Source: JANRLJ01 sp034437895 (GTDB lineage Bacteria; Chloroflexota; Anaerolineae; Aggregatilineales; Phototrophicaceae). From it: a stretch of DNA of 10,048 nucleotides. Location: assembly GCA_034437895.1 (NCBI GenBank), contig DAOTTO010000207.1, positions 1 through 10,048 on the forward strand, in the 5' to 3' direction. The stretch's first letter is position 1, and every line of letters begins with the position of its first letter. Shown here in pieces: positions 1 through 5,514 of the stretch. The position numbers and the translations under genes are program-made. Below the pieces are notes generated by a model that ran no database searches, was not told where the DNA came from, and saw only the letters and a program-made list of their open reading frames with translations.

Positions 1-8
1 CCCCCCGG

Positions 9-95
9 CTTCCTCTCCAATACTTGGAGAGGGGGAGAAAAACGCATCTTGAAGTCCCCTCTCCATGCAATGGGGAGGGGATTTAGGGGTGGGGT
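9..95. repeat. Double hairpin intergenic repeat (CCTCTCC family)
   Basis: Two hairpins share the core CCTCTCCA. The first pairs 9-19 with 25-35 around a 5-base loop; its core of eight pairs is perfect and it extends through G-T pairs. The second pairs 56-66 with 70-80 around the 3-base loop GCA, with one G-T pair in eleven. A G-rich tail (GGGGTGGGGT, 86-95) follows. This is a repeat-type structure, not coding. Similar pyrimidine-arm/purine-arm palindromes with a GGGGTG tail are common between genes in Chloroflexota and some other phyla; that comparison is from memory. It could also act as a terminator for a gene left of the window, but no T-run follows. Confidence 0.75.
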
Positions 96-105
96 AAATG
101 CGTGA

Positions 106-255
106 GCGAAAGTCCTAAAATGTAAAGTGGTGTACCCTTTAACGCAAGAATTCTTTTATAAGAATCGGCAGCATTCAACTGGTTATGTTTACTTGTGCAA
201 AGAATGTTCAAAGATAGATACTGCTAGTCGAAGAAAACAGAAATTGCAGCAATAA
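106..255 (+). pseudogene. Decayed or truncated zinc-ribbon protein fragment
   Basis: An open frame after the TGA at 103-105 runs to TAA at 253-255. It has no ATG and only GTG codons (127, 130) as possible starts. It reads CKVVYPLTQEFFYKN, then a CKEC knuckle (codons at 196-207), then an Arg/Lys/Gln-rich tail RRKQKLQQ. This matches the pattern of small zinc-ribbon or HNH-associated proteins of the form C-x2-C, 'PLTxEFFxK', CKxC, RR. The first cysteine of the expected N-terminal pair is replaced by Val, and the frame opens just after the hairpin repeat. That suggests an N-terminally truncated remnant. No function is claimed. A chance frame is possible, but the ordered motif makes chance less likely. 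Confidence 0.42.
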
Positions 256-289
256 TTAGCAAATATAGGTTTATATTTCGGAGCGTGGT

Positions 290-2200
290 ATGAGTGACGA
301 AGCGGCTTTTAAATTAAACAATGATCCGATGTTTTACCCATCTGAAGAAGTGCTGAAGAACGCTATTGTGAAAAATTATGAAGCATTTTATCAAGAAGCT
401 ATGGCGGATATTGAAGGGTTCTGGGCGAAGCGTGCCGAAACGTTAGAATGGTACAAAAAATGGGACGCGGTTTTGGACGACAGTTTGGCACCGTTTTTCC
501 AATGGTTCGTCGGCGGGAAGACCAATATTATTCTGAATGCACTAGACCGTCATGTAAAAACATGGCGCAAGAACAAACTTGCGCTGATTTGGGAAGGTGA
601 AAAAGGCGATAAAGAGACTTACTCCTACTGGAAGCTCTATCGGGAAGTGAATAAATTCGCCAGCGTGCTGCGCTCAATGGGGGTCAAGAAGGGGGATCGT
701 GTCACCATTTATATGGGCAGAACACCTGAAATTATTATCGCGATGTTGGCGTGCGCCAAGATTGGCGCTGTCCACAGCGTGATTTACGGCGGCTTCAGTG
801 AACAGGCGATTGCTGACCGAGTAGAAGATGCCCAAAGCCGCGTATTGATAACGGGTGATGGTGCGTGGCTGCGCGGCAATATTGTGCCGCTGAAAGAAAA
901 TGTCGATAAGGCGATTTCGCGCTCACCTGTTGTTGAACACGTCATTGTCCTCAAGCGCACCGGGCAGGAAATCAACATGCAGCAGGGGCGTGATTACTGG
1001 TGGCATGATCTGATGGCGCTGCCCATCGCCAGCCCGAAGTGTGAAACAGAAGTGATGGACGCGGAAGACCCGCTGTTTATCCTCTATACCAGCGGCACAA
1101 CGGGCAAACCCAAAGGCATCCTCCATACGCATGGCGGATACCAAGTTTACACATCCACAACGTTAGAACTTGTCTTTGATATTAAAGACGATGATCGTTG
1201 GTGGTGCGCGGCTGATCCGGGTTGGATCACTGGTCACAGCTATATTGTGTATGCGCCGCTGATTTTGGGCGCGACCAGTTTTATGTATGAAGGCGCACCG
1301 ACCTATCCTTATCCGAACCGTTGGTGGAAGTTGGTCGAAGATTACGGGATTACGATTCTTTATACCGCGCCGACGGCTATTCGCGGCTTGATGCGCTTCG
1401 GTGAGGCATGGCCTAATCGTCATGACCTGAGCAGTTTGCGCTTGCTTGGCTCCGTCGGCGAACCGATCAATCCAGAAGCGTGGCGCTGGTATTACAAAAA
1501 TATCGGCAAAGAAAAATGCCCGATTATGGATACATGGTGGCAGACCGAAACGGGCGGATTCATGATTACGCCGATGCCGTCCGTCGGGCTCAAACCCGGC
1601 AGCGCGACCCGTCCCTTTCCCGGCATCGAAGTCGATGTGGTCGATGAAGAAGGGAACTCGTGTGCGCCGAATGAAGATGGTAAGTTGGTCGTCAAAAAAC
1701 CCTGGCCCGGGATGCTCCGTACTATTTACGGCGACCCTGAGCGCTATGTCGATCAATATTGGAAAGCCTACGAAAAGCAGGGATGGTATCTGGCGGGCGA
1801 CTCGGCGCGTAAGGACGAAGACGGATATATCTGGATTATTGGGCGCATCGACGACGTAATTAAGGTCAGCGGCTATCGTCTCGGTACAGCGGAGATCGAA
1901 TCCGGCCTCGTCAGCCATCCGTCAGTTGCGGAAGCCGCCGTAATTGGTGTGCCGGATGAGATACGCGGCAGTGTGATTTATGCTTATTGCATCTTAAAGG
2001 CGGGGCAGCAGGGTAGTCCTGATCTGGCGGACGCATTGAAAGAACACATTCGGCATGAAGTCGGGCCGATTGCGATTCCTTCCAAAATCGAATTTGTGGA
2101 GTCGCTGCCTAAGACTCGCTCCGGCAAGATTATGCGGCGCGTCCTCAAAGCGCGAGCGATGGGGCTGCCTGAAGGCGACATTTCGACGCTGGAGGACTAA
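290..2200 (+). CDS. acs: Acetyl-CoA synthetase (AMP-forming)
   Basis: Cytosolic enzyme that activates acetate with ATP and CoA through acetyl-adenylate to give acetyl-CoA, AMP and PPi. The 636 residues are the usual length for the family (about 650). Order of motifs: N-terminal ACS segment (YPSEEVLKNA near residue 17), the phosphate-binding loop YTSGTTGKPKG at 266-276, GSVGEP, then DTWWQTETGG at 414-423. In that last motif the second Trp (W417) is the residue that restricts the acyl pocket to acetate in the family. The hinge region starts GDSARKDEDGY at 503, and PKTRSGKIMRR has the catalytic Lys at 613, the site acetylated by Pat-type enzymes in other bacteria. The ATG at 290 has GGAG at 280-283 with a 6-base gap. 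The gene stands alone; the palindrome at 2211-2280 probably ends its transcript. Propionyl-CoA synthetase is the main alternative and is less likely given the Trp motif. Confidence 0.96.
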   Translation: MSDEAAFKLNNDPMFYPSEEVLKNAIVKNYEAFYQEAMADIEGFWAKRAETLEWYKKWDAVLDDSLAPFFQWFVGGKTNIILNALDRHVKTWRKNKLALIWEGEKGDKETYSYWKLYREVNKFASVLRSMGVKKGDRVTIYMGRTPEIIIAMLACAKIGAVHSVIYGGFSEQAIADRVEDAQSRVLITGDGAWLRGNIVPLKENVDKAISRSPVVEHVIVLKRTGQEINMQQGRDYWWHDLMALPIASPKCETEVMDAEDPLFILYTSGTTGKPKGILHTHGGYQVYTSTTLELVFDIKDDDRWWCAADPGWITGHSYIVYAPLILGATSFMYEGAPTYPYPNRWWKLVEDYGITILYTAPTAIRGLMRFGEAWPNRHDLSSLRLLGSVGEPINPEAWRWYYKNIGKEKCPIMDTWWQTETGGFMITPMPSVGLKPGSATRPFPGIEVDVVDEEGNSCAPNEDGKLVVKKPWPGMLRTIYGDPERYVDQYWKAYEKQGWYLAGDSARKDEDGYIWIIGRIDDVIKVSGYRLGTAEIESGLVSHPSVAEAAVIGVPDEIRGSVIYAYCILKAGQQGSPDLADALKEHIRHEVGPIAIPSKIEFVESLPKTRSGKIMRRVLKARAMGLPEGDISTLED

Positions 2201-2210
2201 TAAGGATTTG

Positions 2211-2280
2211 AACCACCAAGACACCAAGAGCGCCAAGAAAAAAATCTTGGTGTACTCCGTGTCTTGGCGGTTAGTTTTTT
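2211..2280 (+). repeat. CACCAAGA-type palindromic repeat, likely acs terminator
   Basis: Arms 2211-2238 and 2245-2272 are 28 bases each and agree at 22 positions, with a loop of six A. The left arm is itself made of roughly 9-base units (CCACCAAGA, CACCAAGAG, CGCCAAGAA). The right arm holds CTTGGTGT and GTCTTGGCGG. AGTTTTTT follows at 2273-2280, so the plus-strand RNA has a hairpin plus a U-run. It lies between the convergent acs and the minus-strand gene ending at 2295. It is probably a mobile-type intergenic repeat reused as a terminator. As a terminator it favours the plus strand, because no T-run follows on the other side. Confidence 0.75.
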
Positions 2281-2294
2281 CACATATTCTCAGT

Positions 2295-2816
2295 CTATTC
2301 AAGAAGGCGTGATATACCACTAAGGGCTGTTTGTTCGGTAAGTTGTTGTTTTATACCCTCAAGTAAGTCTCTTTTTCTTGATTTGCTTACTAAAAATAGT
2401 TCGATACTCCGTGATAAAAGCAGCATAGGAATGAAAATAAACAAACAAGCAATTCCATAAATCCTTCCTTCTGGCATTATAAAAATAAATATAAATAGGA
2501 ATATTATTAAAAAATAAATATTTCTGTTATTTATTACTCCTAATTTCCCCTTAACTAGGATATTTGTATTGTCATAATGCTCAAGCTGACCAATCAACCA
2601 GCTTTGAGCATATAACCAATTTCTGCTATTTCTATAGGGCGTATAGATTTGAAAATCATGAATATTCTGATCAGTATTGGTTTTATCTAAACTGACACGT
2701 ATTGACATCCAATGCCAACCATGACCTATCTTTTTACCATGAAGTATCTGAAGTCGAGAGATACACTCATCCATCGAAAGTGGCGATAGGAAATAGAAAT
2801 CTTCTCCCCATAACAA
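2295..2816 (-). CDS. Hypothetical two-helix membrane protein
   Basis: I do not recognise a named family. The 173-residue product has a soluble N-terminal half starting with FYFLSPLSMDECISRL, a motif of the kind 'SPLSxEEC.xRL' that I associate with uncharacterised Chloroflexota proteins. Next come a beta-like stretch with YRNSRNW and GQLEHYDNTNILVKGK, then two hydrophobic helices (about 100-114 and 119-135) joined by the short turn PEGRIY. The C-terminal tail is polar and charged (about 136-173). This predicts an inner-membrane protein with both termini on the same side. The start is uncertain: the longest frame begins with TTG at 2816 and has no clear ribosome site, and the first in-frame ATG is Met15 (2774). 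The gene is visibly richer in A/T than its neighbours, which may mean relaxed selection or transfer. It is convergent with acs. Confidence 0.6.
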   Translation of the reverse strand: MLWGEDFYFLSPLSMDECISRLQILHGKKIGHGWHWMSIRVSLDKTNTDQNIHDFQIYTPYRNSRNWLYAQSWLIGQLEHYDNTNILVKGKLGVINNRNIYFLIIFLFIFIFIMPEGRIYGIACLFIFIPMLLLSRSIELFLVSKSRKRDLLEGIKQQLTEQTALSGISRLLE

Positions 2817-2878
2817 CTTAGTGGGAGCCGCAAAATATTCCGCTTTACGCTATTCTCGCTTCATAAAGCTGCTTTCGG

Positions 2879-4015
2879 TCAATTTTGATTGAGTGACTCC
2901 AGCCTATCCAAAAACACTTTATAGGCAGGCTTGGCCTCGCCGCTATAAGTCCGCAAGCCGAGTGTGCAAAGATACTCGCGGAATGTATCTAGTCCTACAC
3001 CGTAATAGCCGCTGTAGAAATCGCAGGTTGCATCGCTCCAATCGCCCAATTGCAAAAATGAGACGAACCGGATTTCTGGATGTGCTGCAATCGCAGTGAA
3101 GATATTTTCCACAAACCGCGCTTGAAGATCGCCGGAACTGCCATTTGTCGATTCCGTTAAATAACCGGATGGATAGCCGACCTCCTGCAAAATAAGCGGC
3201 GTGTCGCCTGCCAATTCGACCAGCGTGTCCATATCGTCTGCAACAACGGAGGGGTCACGCACGGTAAAATCGGGATTTAGCGGATAATACGTGAAGGAGA
3301 CGACATCGCTGACACCTTTCAACGCTTCCAGCATGTAGGGATATTGCACCGCGCCTGAATATGTCATCGTCACGCCAACGGCTAATTCTGGCGCGATGGC
3401 ATGAACACGCTCCCGCGCTGCGCTCACAAATTCCAGATAAGCAGCGAGTTCGTTGGGATTTGCACTAAGCCAACCATCGACCTCATTGCCGACGCTTAAG
3501 TAAAATCCGCCGTGATCGACCAACACAGGTACAACTTCATCCAATAACGCGCCAAAACTTTCTATTAACGCCGGATCATTAAAATGGAGGCCATCCGCCA
3601 ACTGCGCCGGATTACCGGGGTTCATGAATTCAGGCGGCGCGACGAGATTTACTGTGTCAATCGTCGGGATGGAAAGATAGGGGAATAAGTCAAAGGCTTC
3701 CAGAATCGTCAGCGAGTCGGTCAGCGGCGCGAGCGTAATTTCGTCGCTCGTCGGTTGCAGCGCTAACCAATACACCGTAAGTGTGTAGGAATACACCCCG
3801 CCGGAAAGCACTTCGATGAACGCATCATCCAATGTCCCAGACGCAGTGGGGTCAACCTCGCCATATTCAATTGTGACATGCTGTCCTTCTGGCAGTAAGG
3901 GGAGCGTGGCGGGGTTTAAGGTTTCTTGAGCGTACGTGATACCTGTAAGGAGTAAAATCGAGACAAGTAACAGTAACTTAATAAAACGTCGGTAAGTATT
4001 GTGTATTTGATTCAT
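2879..4015 (-). CDS. Secreted glycoside-hydrolase-like protein (clan GH-A type)
   Basis: The 378 residues start with a classic signal peptide: polar/basic MNQIHNTYRRFIK, a Leu-rich core to about residue 23, and a likely cut after TYA at 29. The protein is therefore exported. The mature part looks like a beta/alpha barrel. VGNEVDGW has Asn-Glu at 177-178, the usual acid/base pair of clan GH-A. ILQEVGYPSG has Glu278, the expected nucleophile, and the roughly 100-residue spacing between the two is right for the clan. Two late cysteines (in ATCDFY and EYLCTL) could form a disulfide. The GYPS context recalls GH17 or GH53-like enzymes, but I cannot name the family or substrate. Its ATG overlaps the stop of the repaired hicB frame (ATGA, 4015-4012). 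A weak GAGG lies farther upstream than usual. Confidence 0.72.
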   Translation of the reverse strand: MNQIHNTYRRFIKLLLLVSILLLTGITYAQETLNPATLPLLPEGQHVTIEYGEVDPTASGTLDDAFIEVLSGGVYSYTLTVYWLALQPTSDEITLAPLTDSLTILEAFDLFPYLSIPTIDTVNLVAPPEFMNPGNPAQLADGLHFNDPALIESFGALLDEVVPVLVDHGGFYLSVGNEVDGWLSANPNELAAYLEFVSAARERVHAIAPELAVGVTMTYSGAVQYPYMLEALKGVSDVVSFTYYPLNPDFTVRDPSVVADDMDTLVELAGDTPLILQEVGYPSGYLTESTNGSSGDLQARFVENIFTAIAAHPEIRFVSFLQLGDWSDATCDFYSGYYGVGLDTFREYLCTLGLRTYSGEAKPAYKVFLDRLESLNQN

Positions 4016-4207
4016 AGATTTTGCTGTACCTCTACTACCAGATCGCCTTCATTGTCCTCAAGGCATAATTCTAGCACCTCTTTTAGATTGGTATGAATGT
4101 TCATCTAAGGAGTCGCCAGCCGTATGTGCGCCGACAATCCCTGGAAAAATTCCAAAATAGCTTTTGCTTTCGGTGTCATATTCGATATAGGCCGTGAATG
4201 TTCTCAT
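4012..4207 (-). pseudogene. hicB: HicB-family antitoxin, disrupted by an apparent +1 frameshift
   Basis: From the ATG at 4207 the minus strand reads MRTFTAYIEYDTESKSYFG, then PGIVGAHTAGDSLDE. This is the HicB N-terminal strand pair and the 'PG..GAHT.G.TLDE' motif. The frame then slips and stops at 4058. One base over, the reading continues as HTNLKEVLELCLEDNEGD and ends in TGA at 4014-4012, which is the HicB helix 'NL.EV.EL.LE'. Removing one base in CATT (4099-4096) gives one 64-residue HicB-like protein. A good ribosome site (AAAGGAAAA) precedes the ATG. HicB antitoxins normally neutralise the HicA mRNA interferase. No HicA-like frame is visible on either side, so this would be an orphan. 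It is either a real pseudogene or a sequencing or assembly error; the domain itself is clear. Confidence 0.75.
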
Positions 4208-4261
4208 TAGAGTTTTCCTTTCAACATAGGCTTATTATGACAAATATCGTCTTATTGCGCT

Positions 4262-4289
4262 GTTATAAAAGTACTTCCCACATTGTTAA
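4262..4289 (-). promoter_or_regulatory. Candidate promoter for hicB and the downstream hydrolase gene
   Basis: On the minus strand TTAACA (4289-4284) is followed, after 16 bases, by TATAAC (4267-4262), a sigma-70-like pair. It would start RNA about 50 bases before the hicB ATG. It faces away from the candidate rpmJ promoter, so this 170-base gap would be a divergent promoter region. The call rests on consensus match only. Confidence 0.35.
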
Positions 4290-4310
4290 AACTAAACAAC
4301 TAATCAGGCC

Positions 4311-4339
4311 TAGACAGGTATCGCCGAAAATGATAGGAT
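4311..4339 (+). promoter_or_regulatory. Candidate promoter of the rpmJ ribosomal protein cluster
   Basis: TAGACA (4311-4316), a 17-base spacer and TAGGAT (4334-4339) give a plausible sigma-70-type promoter; the overlapping TATAAC just downstream is an alternative -10. RNA would start about 30-35 bases before the rpmJ ATG. GGGGA (4366-4370) lies 9 bases before that ATG as ribosome site. A promoter is expected here because the upstream neighbour points the other way. Confidence 0.4.
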
Positions 4340-4379
4340 ATAACCTCTATGTAAAATTCGCCGACGGGGAAAAAATTTA

Positions 4380-4493
4380 ATGAAAGTTTCAACGTCTATT
4401 AAACCGCGCTGCCCAAAATGCCGCGTGATTAAACGGCATGGGCGCGTCATGATTATTTGTTCTAACCCTAAACACAAGCAGCGGCAAGGCTAG
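4380..4493 (+). CDS. rpmJ: 50S ribosomal protein L36
   Basis: The 37-residue protein reads MKVSTSIKPRCPKCRVI and ends ICSNPKHKQRQG. It has the L36 zinc-binding pattern: Cys11 and Cys14 in CPKC, then Cys27 and His32. This zinc-ribbon form binds 23S rRNA late in large-subunit assembly. The length is exactly usual for the family. It is the first gene of the alpha-type cluster, and its stop is 11 bases before rpsM. In most bacteria infA (IF-1) lies just upstream; no infA-like sequence is seen in the 170 bases before it. Confidence 0.96.
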   Translation: MKVSTSIKPRCPKCRVIKRHGRVMIICSNPKHKQRQG

Positions 4494-4504
4494 GAGCGTA
4501 GTGT

Positions 4505-4891
4505 ATGGCGCGTATTGAGGGTGTCGACCTACCGCGTAACAAACGGGTAGAAATTGCCTTAACCTATATTTTCGGTATAGGTCGCACGACCAGCAAGCAA
4601 GTGCTGGCAACAACTGGGATTAGTCCTGACATTCGTGTTCAGGAGTTGACCGAAGCGCAGGTGCAAACGCTGCGTGAAGAAATCGGCAAGTTGACCACCG
4701 AAGGTGATCTGCGCCGTCAAGTGCTTTCCAACATCAAGCGCTTGCAAGAAATCGGCAGCTATCGTGGTATGCGCCATCGCCGCAATCTGCCTGTACGTGG
4801 TCAGCGCACACGCACCAATGCGCGTACCCGTCGCGGTGTCAAGAAAACCGTGCCAGGTCGTGGTCGTCGTAGGGGCGCAACCAAGAAATAG
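4505..4891 (+). CDS. rpsM: 30S ribosomal protein S13
   Basis: The 128 residues match S13: MARIEGVDLPRNKRV at the start, the helix-two-turn-helix with YIFGIGRTTS, and GSYRGMRHRRNLPVRGQRT followed by the basic tail ending GATKK. S13 sits in the 30S head, contacts the P-site tRNA through its tail, and forms bridges to the 50S subunit. The ribosome site GGAG overlaps the rpmJ stop codon (TAGGAG, 4491-4496), which points to coupled expression with rpmJ. The gap to rpsK is unusually long (167 bases). Confidence 0.97.
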   Translation: MARIEGVDLPRNKRVEIALTYIFGIGRTTSKQVLATTGISPDIRVQELTEAQVQTLREEIGKLTTEGDLRRQVLSNIKRLQEIGSYRGMRHRRNLPVRGQRTRTNARTRRGVKKTVPGRGRRRGATKK

Positions 4892-4922
4892 CCTCTTTGC
4901 TTTAGAGTTGTGTTTCGGGTTT

Positions 4923-4991
4923 ATGTATCTTTTCGGATACATCCATCAACTGTATAAACACTATGCGCCCTGGGCTAGTTGACAGGGCGCA
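4923..4991 (+). other. Two hairpins in the rpsM-rpsK gap
   Basis: ATGTATC (4923-4929) pairs with GATACAT (4936-4942) around a 6-base loop. TGCGCCCTG (4964-4972) pairs perfectly with CAGGGCGCA (4983-4991) around a 10-base loop. No T-run follows the second hairpin, so it is not a canonical terminator. It could attenuate, mark an RNA-processing site, or be a protein-binding leader for rpsK and the genes after it. A perfect TTGACA (4979-4984) overlaps the loop and right arm, but I see no good -10 at the right distance. The rest of the gap shows nothing recognisable. Confidence 0.55.
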
Positions 4992-5058
4992 ATTTAGCGT
5001 AAGAGCTGATTGCAATTTCGTATCGCATTTAGCCATTCCATATTAGTGGAGAACCTAC

Positions 5059-5457
5059 ATGGCACGAGGAAGACAGGGCGGACGGCGTGCCGCCAAGAAA
5101 ATTGTAAAAAATATACCTTACGGGCAGGCGCACATCTACGCCACATTCAATAACACAATTGTGTCATTGACCGATCAAACCGGAAATGTGGTGTCTTGGG
5201 CAAGCGCAGGTACGTCGGGCTTTAAAGGCAGCCGCAAGAGTACCCCGTATGCCGCACGTATGGCAGCACAATCGGCCTCAGAGACGGCACAAACGCACGG
5301 CATGAAGGAAGTGGATGTATTTGTAAAAGGCCCCGGCCCTGGCCGTGAAGCCGCCATCCGCTCCATCCAAGCCAGCGGCCTAAAAGTTCGTTCGATTACC
5401 GATGTGACACCCATCCCGCACAACGGGGTTCGTCCGCCCAAGAAACGCCGCGTCTAG
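5059..5457 (+). CDS. rpsK: 30S ribosomal protein S11
   Basis: The 132-residue product has the S11 landmarks: basic N-terminus with GGRRAAKKIVKN, AHIYATFNNTIVSLTD, GFKGSRKSTPYAA, the glycine loop VKGPGPGRE, and the end VTPIPHNGVRPPKKRRV. S11 lies on the 30S platform, contacts the mRNA exit region and partners with S7 and S18. Its ribosome site TGGAGAA (5047-5053) is well placed. In most bacteria rpsD follows; here rpoA follows after 54 bases. Confidence 0.97.
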   Translation: MARGRQGGRRAAKKIVKNIPYGQAHIYATFNNTIVSLTDQTGNVVSWASAGTSGFKGSRKSTPYAARMAAQSASETAQTHGMKEVDVFVKGPGPGREAAIRSIQASGLKVRSITDVTPIPHNGVRPPKKRRV

Positions 5458-5497
5458 GCCTGTTTTTAGGCTTAAGTCTAAGGGTCAATTATCAGAC

Positions 5498-5514
5498 GGG
5501 GAGATTTTGGTTTG
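5498..5514 (+). promoter_or_regulatory. Ribosome site that selects a TTG start for rpoA
   Basis: GGGGAG (5498-5503) is followed by 8 bases and TTG (5512-5514). The only nearby ATG in frame (5527) is 23 bases from the ribosome site, which is too far. The spacing therefore supports TTG as the start. Confidence 0.7.

Noticed and set aside
1163..1918. 251-codon open frame on the minus strand opposite acs
   Set aside because: It lies entirely within acs, has no recognisable domain, and is a shadow of codon bias in the plus-strand gene.
4198..4380. 60-codon plus-strand frame just before rpmJ, considered as infA
   Set aside because: It has no IF-1 S1-domain motifs. It overlaps the hicB start, the candidate promoters and the rpmJ ribosome site, so it is most likely noncoding.
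4208..4380. HicA toxin next to hicB
   Set aside because: All three minus-strand frames upstream of hicB were read; they are short and lack the HicA GSH motif. The downstream side is occupied by the hydrolase gene.
4979..5007. Perfect TTGACA in the rpsM-rpsK gap as an internal promoter
   Set aside because: No acceptable -10 is found at 16-18 bases; the following bases are AAGAGCTGA-like. Kept only as a note on the gap.
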